A stretch of 31,137 nt of DNA from a virus, in IMG/VR virus record IMGVR_UViG_3300035680_000060, positions 1-31,137 of that record, one strand, 5' to 3'. The notes beneath the pieces are model-generated. The model was given only the letters and a program-made list of their open reading frames with translations. It was not told the origin of the DNA and did not search any database. Each line of letters starts with the position of its first letter. The stretch's first letter is position 1. Below, piece after piece: positions 8,601 to 17,157 of this stretch. The translations under genes were made by a program, and so were the position numbers.

Positions 8601-11600
8601 CCGGTTTCATACTGCATGCTCCCGTCGTCCTGCACCTTTGCCGTGTCGTACAGGCGCTTCTCAGGATACCAATACAACGCCTGCAAGTCAGCCATCGTCA
8701 GGGCGGGATTGGTCTTCTGGAGTTCAGTAAGAACGATTGCCATCACTCGGCGGATGCGGTTACGGGTCGCCGGATTTCTCGGGGTTTCAATCGAGCCGTC
8801 AAGCGTCTTGGTATGGGTGTTGGACTGCCGGCGAATCAAGTCTCCGCTTGGCAGGCGCTCCACAGCATCGCGGAACTCCTGCTTGCTCGATCGCCTTGCA
8901 ATCTTGCCGGCGATCTCGGTCAGGCGAGCATTGCTCATAGACGTATTCACGAACTTGACCAGGTCTTCGCCAATCTCCGACCCAATAAAGTCAAGCGTGC
9001 GCTTGCCTTGCTTGGTGGCCTTGCGACTGCCCTTGCGGCCTTCAGTCAAACCAAGCAACGAGTTCCGCAGTTCTTCGCGCTGAGATTCAGCCAATGCCCG
9101 GTTGTTCTCAACCAACAGACCAATCCAGCGTCCCCATGTCCGCATGAACCACCGGTCCATCGTCAATTGCTCGTACTTGCCGTTGAGGTTGGCGAAGAAC
9201 CCGTTCCCGATCTTGGGACCAAAGATTGCTGCGCCATACACCACTTGGTTGACCGATTCACCATTGACCCGCTTCCCGGTCATGTCAAAGATCTCGCGCA
9301 CCGTGTACATGGTGTTCGAGAAATTCATCACCCAATCAAAACCCTTCTTCTTGACAAGGTCGTTGAAGCGCGCAAACGACTCATTCATCACCTTGCCAGA
9401 CGTTCCGGTTCCAATGTTGGTCGGCAGTTTGCCAGTTCGCTTGTATGCGTCATACGCACGCGCCGCCAGCCTGAAGTTTTCAGACACCTCCATGGAGTTC
9501 GACGTGATGGCAAGCGCCATCTTCATCACGAACTGAGCGCGTTCGTCCGCGTTGAGTTCGGGATATACCAATGACATGATCGCAAGCGCCTTCTTGACCT
9601 TCTCGTCGTACCAGCCGACAGCATTGTTCTTCATGCCGAGGGCGTACTTGGCATCCGAAATAGCCACAGCAGTGATGTACTCGTCAATGACCGCACTATC
9701 GCGATCATGGACAGTCGTGTTGTTGCGAGTCGCGGCGTCGCGAACTTGCTTCTGAATCACCAACTTGAAGTCGCGAATGGACTTGAACTTCTGGCTTTGC
9801 GCAGCAGCAATTGAGTTCTCAACGCCTGCGGTGTCAATTACCTCTTGCGGAATGCGTCGGACCGAAAATTGCGGAAGCGCACCTGGCTGACTCTGCGCAT
9901 CGAGCACACGATCTTCGGGATACGCATCCCACTGTGCAAAATACCTCAGACGCGGATCAACATTCCATGTTGAACTTATGCGAGCAAAGAGTTCCCGCCC
10001 CGTCAGCAAATCAGTTGGAGCGGGGATATATGGGCCACTCGTCGGAAAAGATGGAAGTCGGGTTTGTCTAACTTCGCGCAACGGAACTGCTTCAACTTGC
10101 TGAGTCGAAGTCCGGACTCTACGAATGGCTCGATCCCCAAGTGGGATTCCGCCAAGGTCGTTGTTTGTGGCTGTACGCGCTAGAGCAGTGACATTGCCCT
10201 CCATAATGTCGGGCACAATTGCTGAAAGTCTGTCAAATGCTGTTTCTTCTCCCTGGAGAGGGAGAGAGGCAAACCCAAAGACTCGCGAAACAATGTCTTT
10301 GAACAATTCCCATGCATTTGAGAACGACTCAAAGGCCGCAGTCTTGGGGAGTTTGATTGACTTGAGATAGTCAACCATATCTTGGTTGCTAAATGCTTGT
10401 GCAACAAACTCATCAAGATTGGCCATCCCATACGACACGCTCCGCGCGGCAGATGGATTACGGGCAGCAAGTTCGTCATATCCACGGAAAGTAGTTGGCA
10501 GATCCAATTGTGCCGCAGCCCATCGGCCATAGTTGAAACTATTGCCGTCGTTCCCGGCACCGCTGACATACAACCAAAGTTGGCAGAGATCTCGGACCGC
10601 TACTCCGCGCCTAGTTGTTGGCACGGTTCGTGCAAAAGCCGCAACTCTTGCGACGTATTCTGGCCCCCGAGCATATGACACACTAATCCCCAACGTGTCT
10701 TCTATTGCATTGGCAGTGACTGCATGAAGCGCCTCATGGACGAACGTCTCAACCGACTGAAGCCGAGTATTCAACGACCCGACGTATTCATGCTGCTGCG
10801 GCGAATAGTGTTGCCGAAGCAACCCTGCAAGCGATGCTTCGTCTACAAATCTGACTTTGATGCCCAATGACTCCAACTGACCACTCAGATACGCTGCCAA
10901 CTCACCATACCGATTGTCTGACCGAGAATTGTTTTGAACCAGGCGCAAATACTCGCTAGGTTGCATAAATCCAGCACCAACGTAATCCCAGACGAATTTA
11001 TACGTCTCTGGGGAGTTGGGATACTTGAGTGTCTGGGTTGTGGTGTCAATTTGTGGGAGACTCAATCCAACTCTGTTGATTCCCGATTGCTGACTGGATT
11101 CAAAACTACGAATCGAAAAGTTGATGTTTTCGCCAATTGATTCCAACTTTGCACGCGCAACCGCTGCTTCATCAAATGCTGGCTCACCATCATTGAGCGT
11201 GGCAAGCATGTTGTAGAAATTGCTCATCATCAATGCGCGAGTGCGCACCGCGTCAGCAATATCCTTCTGCAACATGCGCTGAACAGCCGGATCCATGAAT
11301 GGATACCCGCGACCAAGTTGCACCGCCTGAAGCGCAGCAAGCGCATCACCCGACTTTGCAAACTCAGAGAACTGCTGCGCGAGATCACGCAACACACGCG
11401 AGATGTTCGGGCGTTCTTCAGACGACGCTGTCGTTTCGAGCATTAGGCTAGTCAGGTTTACCGCCGCCGGGTTGTAGCCATAGCGCAAACCACTGAACAG
11501 CGCACCAGCCAAATAACGCCTGATCTGTTGTAGTCGCTCAGTTGGTTCAGACAACAACTGCGCTTCGGCATAATTCCGAGCAAATGCCGTGAGCGCGCCG

Positions 11601-14600
11601 TTTGCGAAATACCGCGATATAGGGAGCAAATTCTGGTCTTTGTTGATGACCGGACCAAAATCTGCGGTGTGGGCCATTTCGGCGGTAAAACGCGGATCCA
11701 ACCCATTGACAACGGTATTGCGATCTTCATACAGATTCGCAATCAACTCCCGGTTATTTACAATTGCCGACAGTTGCGCGGCATTTTCGGAAGTCGTGTC
11801 ATCATCACGAGCCGATCTAAACTGCACTTGGAGTGACACAAATGGAATTGAATCTGCTTCGGGGGCGAATGCCGGAACACCAAGCGAGCCACCGAGATCA
11901 AAGACATTTCCTTGCGTAGTGATGTTGCTATTGTTCGCGTCACTGACGGCAAGAATTGATGACACACCAGCCGACTTCATAACCGTTTCCCACGGGATGT
12001 TCTCTCCTGATTGGTTGGAACCGCTTAGTGTCTGAAAGTCAGGCCGTACTTCACTTGCCTGTACATCACGAACCTGTCCGCCCGTAGTGACAAAGAACCC
12101 ACGGATCGGCATGACTCCTGGCATTCCGAGGCTTTCAGCCATCAGGTTTGCCGCAAGTTCGTTTTGAAGGTGGTACTTTTGTACCCCTCTAAACTGAATC
12201 CGTCGAATTGCAGCATCTCGCTCGTCTTGAGTGCCTGATAGTGCGCGTTGAAGAACCTCAGAATCTTGGCTCGGAATTCTTCCAACAAGATGCTTGATGT
12301 ACCAACGTCGGCCATCTTCCGTGTCAGCAAATCCACCAATAGTCGCCCCCCTCCTGCCGGTCACAAGATTGTTGCGCACCTTTAGTTCAGTCGGATTGTC
12401 ATCGCTAGCAATCGCTCGAATTGCGAAATCAAGCGACTCCTTGCTGATGCGAGACGGAGTTGCCGGATCCACCGCAGGCAACTCACGATCCTTGCCGGCA
12501 AACAACGCTGATCGCCCGTCATCGGGTACTGCAAGCCGGATGGAGAAATCAAGTGCCGGGATGCGCGCGCCCGCCAGTTCATCTGACATTGGGCTTGCGC
12601 CAATCTCACCGGCTGGGATGTTGCCCCGCTTAGCATCCATCATCTTGACCAATGACTGAGCGATCAACTGCTGCGCTACATTGCGAAGCCGTGGGCTTGC
12701 CAGTTCTCCTGGCTTGTCCGCAAACTTGCGAAGCGCAGCGACTTGGGCATCATTGAGCCCCCGCGCTTTCTTCGTCATGCCAGGGATAATGGCGAACGCA
12801 TCCATGATGGCTGACGCCAAGGCCGCAAATCGGCTGATGGTCGGCTTGGTATCTGCCAGCCGGCGCACCTCATCAATGTTGATCTTGCCGTCATCACCAA
12901 CAATCGTGACGAACGCGCCATCCATGACCAGTTCGGCAAGGTTTGCAATCTCCTCTTGCTGCAACTGGCTTTCGGACAACGGCGCGCGCAGCCCACTCGT
13001 GAACCGCTTCTTGAACTCCTTGCGATATTCAGCGGCGACATCATCCGTAGGCGTGGTAAGCGACGACAGGTCTTGGTCGTCAAGCGCAGCCGCCAACTGG
13101 TCTGGCATGTTGGCCCTGAGCAATGCTGCTTCAGGCGAGTCGTCGTTACGGGCAACCCACAAGACCGCGTCGCGTGACGATTCGTTCTCGTCGTTGAGCA
13201 TGATGAGTCCGGCGCGCCGGACTGCATTGACGCGGGACACCTGATCCAATCGAGCCGTATAGGACTTCCGCAGTTCCCGGAGCGCACGCGGCACACGCTT
13301 GTTGAGCGCGTTGTATAGGCCACGGAACAGTTCCGGGTTGGACTCGTGCAGATAGTGGACCGTCTCGTGCATGGCAATGGCGAACATTGCCGACGGGCGA
13401 TTGATGTCCTGCGCCGAAAGGAACACCACGCCGTTCTTGTACGCGCCGGCCATGGTCGAATTACCGGGCGTCTGAACGAACACAACTGTAATGCCGAGTT
13501 TCTTGCCGAAGTTGACGAACCGCTTCTCTTGCTTCGTCAGCGTCGTCTTGCCATCGGCGTACCGCATCTTGACATCATTGATGTCAATGTCGTTGATGTC
13601 GGCAATCTGCTGGCGAGCCTCTTCAATCAACCGGCGCTTACGGCCAGTGTCCTGGTTTGGGAACGTAGCCGTGGCATCAACAGCCTCCGGTTCCGGCATG
13701 GCCTGTGACACAATGCCACGCTGTTCGAGAATGCTCGCCTGATCCTTTTCGAGCGCAGCGATCTTCTCTTCAACCTCGCGCATTCGGTTGACAATTGCCT
13801 GTTCGGCGTCCGTCATAGGAGCGCGCTTCTTGCGCCTCTGCGCTGGCTTCTTACCCTTTGGCTTGGTCATCCAAGCCTCCTCAAGCAACGGCTGGCGCTC
13901 TGCCTCAAGCATGGCTTTCTGCTTGCGAAGATCAGCCAGTTCGGCGTCTACCCGCTGCTGCTCCTCAACAAGCGCGGCGTCACGCTCGGCCCGAACCTCA
14001 GCGATTCCGGGCACACGCGACGGTTCACGCGACGTGACTTCCCGCGTGCGCCGGATGTTGTCCAGCATCCCACGAAGCCGCAGTTCCGCTGCATTGACAT
14101 CGCCCGTGCTTGCTTCCGGCAGATCCATGGCTTCCAAGAACAGAAGCCCAAGGGATCGCCCCGATGCAAGAACGTCCGCAATGTCCTGCTTCGTGTCGTC
14201 GCTTGCCTCGTTCATCAAGATCTCGACCGCATCAGGCATGCTGATGATGTAGTTCGGATCTGCGTTCTTGGCTTGCTGCTCCGCTTCGTCAAGGATGCCG
14301 ATGGCTTCCTCGCGTGCCGACCGACGGAAGTCCTCTTCCAAGGTCTTGGCCCGCCGGCGCGCAGCCTCACGGACATCTGCAACGTCCTCGTCGGTCGCTC
14401 CAGCCTCGCGCATTCGCGATTCAACATATGCACGGGACAAGTCCGCAAACTCTGCGTTCGCCGGAAGTTCAACCGCTGTCAGCAAATCGAGCGCGGCCTG
14501 TTCATCAATTGGCCCTTCCGTAATCGCTGCTTCTCGCGCTTCGTTATAGAACTCGACTTGACGCTTTGCCCATGCGACATCAACCGCAGCAGCAAGGTCG

Positions 14601-17149
14601 CGCTCAAACTTGGCCCGCAACTCAGCCTCTGCGTTTCGTTCACGACGCGCCGACACAACTTCCGGCGCAGCCTGTGCGCGCTCGGCTGCGGTCGCCGCAC
14701 GTCCTGGTTCGCGCGCGCGGACGGCTTCGACAAACTGCCGATCCTCCAGCCGACGGATGCGCTCTTCGACGGTTGCGTCGGCAGATACCGGCATTGCTGC
14801 CTGCTGCTCTGCCTCCTGCATGACCTGAGACACAATCCGCGCCTTGCGCGGGCTGACGCCAGCAGTGACGCGCGCAACCTCTTCAGTAGTCAGCCCGTTG
14901 AGTTCGGCAATGATCTGTGCTTCCGCACCGCGCCGCTGGTTGTCGATCTTCTCCTGAAGACGACGCGGATCCATGTCAGCCTGCTGAGTTTCAACAGCAC
15001 GCTTGATCTCCGCGTGCAGTTCGTCGCGCTGGGCGCGAGAACCGAAATCAAAGTAACCAAGCGCCTTGTCTTGTGGATCAAGCAACGAATCCGCCATCCG
15101 GCGAGAAATGAACTCTGCATTGGCAAGGCGTGATGCAAGCACTGGATTGGCCTGCACGAATGCATCAACAGCATCAGCAGTTGTTTCGCCCTTCTGACGC
15201 GAAAGCATGCCATCCACGCCTGTAATGCTTAGCATGGTGGCCGCGCCAGTTTGGACTTGCTCTTGCGTCCGGCCGCTCATCAGATTGCGCCGGACCATCT
15301 CGTCCGCAGCCATTGCCGGCGTGACAACAAACTGCATCGAGCCAAACTTGCCAACACCACGGGTGGTGCCACGAAGCGTGGCAGTGACTGCGCCGTCATT
15401 GTTTCCACGCAGGATGATGTCCTGGAGCGCCTGCGTCTCAATGCCATCCATGTTCAGTGCGGCACCAAGCGTGCGCATCTGCTTGTTGTCGGTGGCATTG
15501 TCAATCGCCAACTTCGCTTGGTTCTTGACGAACCACTTCATCACCGTATCTACGTCGTTGGTATTGAGATCACCGCGCTCCATGAGCCGGCGAACCTGTG
15601 AGTTCTCCGGAAGCCGGCCAATGACTCGGTCGAGTTGCGCCGCCGTTGCTGCCGCGCCGTTGCGCGTCGAGATGCCCGTGATCACGCCAGCAGGAACGCC
15701 AACGAGTGCGCCAACCAGGCCGGCATATGCGGCGTTGCTAAAGACATCCGTGACCCAACCAGGGTTATCTTCGTAGAACTTCTTGAACTCCGGCTGATCA
15801 AGCCGATACATATTGACCGCAAAGTCGGTCAACGCCTGATCGGCAAACTCCTGAACGCCTTCCGCAACCATGCCACGAGTTGCGCCACGCGACACTGCCT
15901 GCGCTGTGGTCAATCCAGCAGCGCGTCGAATGGCATTGGTCGTCATCTCATCGAACTGGACGCCAACACCAAACGGCTTCAAGACCTTGCCGACAATGGC
16001 TTCGGTCACGAACGTGGATGCAAAGGCCGTGACTGCATCACGGTTCGCATTAGCCGACGCCGCCGTGGCCGAAAGCCCAGCCTCCATGCCAGTGCGCATG
16101 GATTCTTCCCACTGCGACGCAGCAGCCTGTCCTGCACCGGTTGCGGCAAATGTGGCAAGTTGCGCGCCGGCTGATGCCCCGCCAGTAAGTGCGGCAGCGC
16201 CAAACTGCGCAAGCAACTGAGGCACAGTTTCAATTGCATCAAGGGCCAACTGCTTGACGGCGCCATTGTTTCGAGCGCCAGCGCCAGTCATTGAGATGAA
16301 TCGAGCGGTTTCTGCTGCCGCGCGCAGGCGATCTGCTCCGTATTGCCCATCAGAAAAGTACGCAACCGCCCCAGCAGGCATATCTACCAACAGCCGTTCC
16401 GGAAGTGTCAACACACGCATGCCGCCACGACTGAATGCCTCAGCGGCTTGCTTCAAGAATCCAGCGTCTTCGCCCGGGAATCTCTGCTCGTTGAAGTACT
16501 GGGCAACTTCAGGAAGGTCTTCGCCAGTACGCGCTGCACGAGCAAGATTGCGCCTCTCCATGACGCGCTCTGCTTCTGGGTCGTTCTTGTAACCAAGGGG
16601 GATACCAGCAAGGCTTCCTGCAACCACACCTTGCATGGACTCCATGTCCTGCATGCCCTGGATCTGCTGCGTCATTGTCTGACGCGGTGCCATCTCCTCC
16701 AATTCCTGGAGAGTCGGCGCGCCGCGCTTCGCGGCTTCCTCAGCCAGATACTCTTCCCGGCGCTGCTCCATGCCTCCAGTTGCCTGGTCCCACAGGAGTG
16801 CTGCATTGGAATCAACAGCCCGGCCACTAAACCGGAACTCATCCTCACGAAGACCTGGCTCGATCGACGGAGTGAAGTCAGGCTCCTGCGGTTGCATGCC
16901 TTGCTGGAACTGCGCAAACTCATCCGGAGACATCAGCCCCTGCATGCCAAGCGATGCCTGCGGGAACCTGGTGGCTTCAAGCCGTGCCATGTCCTCTTGT
17001 GGCGCCGCCGGCTCCGACATGGGATCAAACCCATATGAGCCGGCATTGGTCATGGCCGTCTCATCGGGAGCGAGTGGGTACTCGCTGAACTGCATGTCTT
17101 GGGTGGTGTCGAACTGGTCTTCCGGAAGGAACGATCCGAATTGGGTCAT
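5606..17149 (-). CDS. Giant polyvalent virion-type protein with two metallopeptidase-like and one kinase-like domain
   Basis: 3847 residues in one uninterrupted frame. Residues 1-600 are Gln/Ala-rich with hydrophobic stretches near 304-340 and 472-494, as in internal or ejection proteins. A charged coiled coil spans about 1040-1150. A zinc-peptidase-like HETVH is at 1261-1265. A HipA-like kinase pattern spans about 1590-1780 (Lys1619, NE at 1663-1664, SDANNSN with Asp1737, FDLGG with Asp1751). A second HEALH is at 2138-2142, with a possible third ligand in NLDEF (Glu2247). Residues about 2500-2680 (GWYDEK..., FGPKIGNGF, TMDRWFMRTWG) resemble a domain shared by large phage proteins. The last 450 or so residues (LQYRRFAINTTGLLVNEF) look like the C-terminal domain of phage polyvalent proteins (LPD38-like; from memory). 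Such proteins are thought to be packaged and injected with DNA to act on the host. Start: ATG at 17149, 8 bases after the upstream stop, weak ribosome site. Confidence 0.88.
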   Translation of the reverse strand: MTQFGSFLPEDQFDTTQDMQFSEYPLAPDETAMTNAGSYGFDPMSEPAAPQEDMARLEATRFPQASLGMQGLMSPDEFAQFQQGMQPQEPDFTPSIEPGLREDEFRFSGRAVDSNAALLWDQATGGMEQRREEYLAEEAAKRGAPTLQELEEMAPRQTMTQQIQGMQDMESMQGVVAGSLAGIPLGYKNDPEAERVMERRNLARAARTGEDLPEVAQYFNEQRFPGEDAGFLKQAAEAFSRGGMRVLTLPERLLVDMPAGAVAYFSDGQYGADRLRAAAETARFISMTGAGARNNGAVKQLALDAIETVPQLLAQFGAAALTGGASAGAQLATFAATGAGQAAASQWEESMRTGMEAGLSATAASANANRDAVTAFASTFVTEAIVGKVLKPFGVGVQFDEMTTNAIRRAAGLTTAQAVSRGATRGMVAEGVQEFADQALTDFAVNMYRLDQPEFKKFYEDNPGWVTDVFSNAAYAGLVGALVGVPAGVITGISTRNGAAATAAQLDRVIGRLPENSQVRRLMERGDLNTNDVDTVMKWFVKNQAKLAIDNATDNKQMRTLGAALNMDGIETQALQDIILRGNNDGAVTATLRGTTRGVGKFGSMQFVVTPAMAADEMVRRNLMSGRTQEQVQTGAATMLSITGVDGMLSRQKGETTADAVDAFVQANPVLASRLANAEFISRRMADSLLDPQDKALGYFDFGSRAQRDELHAEIKRAVETQQADMDPRRLQEKIDNQRRGAEAQIIAELNGLTTEEVARVTAGVSPRKARIVSQVMQEAEQQAAMPVSADATVEERIRRLEDRQFVEAVRAREPGRAATAAERAQAAPEVVSARRERNAEAELRAKFERDLAAAVDVAWAKRQVEFYNEAREAAITEGPIDEQAALDLLTAVELPANAEFADLSRAYVESRMREAGATDEDVADVREAARRRAKTLEEDFRRSAREEAIGILDEAEQQAKNADPNYIISMPDAVEILMNEASDDTKQDIADVLASGRSLGLLFLEAMDLPEASTGDVNAAELRLRGMLDNIRRTREVTSREPSRVPGIAEVRAERDAALVEEQQRVDAELADLRKQKAMLEAERQPLLEEAWMTKPKGKKPAQRRKKRAPMTDAEQAIVNRMREVEEKIAALEKDQASILEQRGIVSQAMPEPEAVDATATFPNQDTGRKRRLIEEARQQIADINDIDINDVKMRYADGKTTLTKQEKRFVNFGKKLGITVVFVQTPGNSTMAGAYKNGVVFLSAQDINRPSAMFAIAMHETVHYLHESNPELFRGLYNALNKRVPRALRELRKSYTARLDQVSRVNAVRRAGLIMLNDENESSRDAVLWVARNDDSPEAALLRANMPDQLAAALDDQDLSSLTTPTDDVAAEYRKEFKKRFTSGLRAPLSESQLQQEEIANLAELVMDGAFVTIVGDDGKINIDEVRRLADTKPTISRFAALASAIMDAFAIIPGMTKKARGLNDAQVAALRKFADKPGELASPRLRNVAQQLIAQSLVKMMDAKRGNIPAGEIGASPMSDELAGARIPALDFSIRLAVPDDGRSALFAGKDRELPAVDPATPSRISKESLDFAIRAIASDDNPTELKVRNNLVTGRRGATIGGFADTEDGRRWYIKHLVGRIPSQDSEVLQRALSGTQDERDAAIRRIQFRGVQKYHLQNELAANLMAESLGMPGVMPIRGFFVTTGGQVRDVQASEVRPDFQTLSGSNQSGENIPWETVMKSAGVSSILAVSDANNSNITTQGNVFDLGGSLGVPAFAPEADSIPFVSLQVQFRSARDDDTTSENAAQLSAIVNNRELIANLYEDRNTVVNGLDPRFTAEMAHTADFGPVINKDQNLLPISRYFANGALTAFARNYAEAQLLSEPTERLQQIRRYLAGALFSGLRYGYNPAAVNLTSLMLETTASSEERPNISRVLRDLAQQFSEFAKSGDALAALQAVQLGRGYPFMDPAVQRMLQKDIADAVRTRALMMSNFYNMLATLNDGEPAFDEAAVARAKLESIGENINFSIRSFESSQQSGINRVGLSLPQIDTTTQTLKYPNSPETYKFVWDYVGAGFMQPSEYLRLVQNNSRSDNRYGELAAYLSGQLESLGIKVRFVDEASLAGLLRQHYSPQQHEYVGSLNTRLQSVETFVHEALHAVTANAIEDTLGISVSYARGPEYVARVAAFARTVPTTRRGVAVRDLCQLWLYVSGAGNDGNSFNYGRWAAAQLDLPTTFRGYDELAARNPSAARSVSYGMANLDEFVAQAFSNQDMVDYLKSIKLPKTAAFESFSNAWELFKDIVSRVFGFASLPLQGEETAFDRLSAIVPDIMEGNVTALARTATNNDLGGIPLGDRAIRRVRTSTQQVEAVPLREVRQTRLPSFPTSGPYIPAPTDLLTGRELFARISSTWNVDPRLRYFAQWDAYPEDRVLDAQSQPGALPQFSVRRIPQEVIDTAGVENSIAAAQSQKFKSIRDFKLVIQKQVRDAATRNNTTVHDRDSAVIDEYITAVAISDAKYALGMKNNAVGWYDEKVKKALAIMSLVYPELNADERAQFVMKMALAITSNSMEVSENFRLAARAYDAYKRTGKLPTNIGTGTSGKVMNESFARFNDLVKKKGFDWVMNFSNTMYTVREIFDMTGKRVNGESVNQVVYGAAIFGPKIGNGFFANLNGKYEQLTMDRWFMRTWGRWIGLLVENNRALAESQREELRNSLLGLTEGRKGSRKATKQGKRTLDFIGSEIGEDLVKFVNTSMSNARLTEIAGKIARRSSKQEFRDAVERLPSGDLIRRQSNTHTKTLDGSIETPRNPATRNRIRRVMAIVLTELQKTNPALTMADLQALYWYPEKRLYDTAKVQDDGSMQYETGGLPDYEQAAIAFARSRKIPESDINAAIKQVDAQRRSVVSVRRAAGGRRNAARRGGRVQEEPRKPLDFALRNEPSTYEPASAADADTVINMAVRSGGVRTEVEDRLGALGRAWMGTARQLASRVVPSAIAVEESDDISIVTEPADISPFWKFIAAPINLAIGSKNPEVISVVEDMINMDIERNLTTKSRQEEANAVWESIPPDERDSEEFSRYMDAYHPPETIDTNQEFESKSQAWRNALKWFKEREEVRRQEIIDTKRDSIRAMLKRDNSSRLVTRASQYGLTWEVVRNERGRKMIQTPEGMITIDQAREALVETMIPDNWGRQYAHFFHWFNGDFKLIGYAADGTRTILGSAITEPEAYEKLYAFKRANPGVYQRLVAEPAVRIDPDDAVRLSDAQRRRLEKMLADATGAYRDEVSDAMRGIVASKTSKRPFYAPLMERTGAGGFVTDFMAVWNMSERLHNRWRMGGDMVRKLTPRIESIRRNTPGWGDYLAESMRHTLFTAPTMTEAAIDSMIRAIPIFGKIVSPFPTRRWLGSIRALNYARQLLTVRQQVVNSFQPLQTIYPILGEQGMMEAVAFYNSDEGKLVLRKHGFFDGSARFREGDEGAIGGEIMDFVSTMNDKIYRSTNENFNPSSEARNQNFAFVAMYHHAKYRLGMDDTEAVRYGRVYGNVYTQFYYTKANIPWLLRGPIASTTLQYRRFAINTTGLLVNEFQKGNYSGVARYMATMSMLGGLQASIGLSAASLIRSLYLGDKEGADDLNYKLRAWLKSELGSERMADVAMMGLPAALGIDLSGSISIWQKPFGRNIYEKIGATVAGPTVNTAIQLMTNLTAETAVPMGAGERLGRGLLDSSPAAQQITSLWKLFSGSNEEYDARGRLKYKLDPEEQFLRAMAFRTVSETVWSMEYQRLRIIRNEVDRYANEAATYLAVGDRATAQKVLRTFNSMYPMASMNMGDIERRAKNKMQSRQMPQLARRIDVESGVVARRIADAEGLGDE
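13207..13222. repeat. 16-bp palindrome, copy 3
   Basis: Exact copy inside the giant gene, extending to an 18-bp palindrome with flanking A and T. On the - strand it is read as VRRAGL, a different frame from copies 1 and 4, so protein-level selection does not explain the repeat. Confidence 0.95.
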
Positions 17150-17157
17150 GGATGTTC

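Noticed and set aside
10109-10118. AGTCCGGACT as a sixth, shortened palindrome copy
   Set aside because: A 10-bp palindrome lacking the GCGCGC centre is too short to distinguish from chance.
5715-16722. GGCGCGCC 8-mers at about 5716 and 16713 as further palindrome copies
   Set aside because: Flanks do not match the 16-bp repeat; 8-mers are expected occasionally in GC-rich DNA.
5606-17149. Giant protein as an N4-type virion RNA polymerase (similar length)
   Set aside because: No T7-like polymerase motifs were seen; instead HExxH, kinase-like and polyvalent-type domains are visible.
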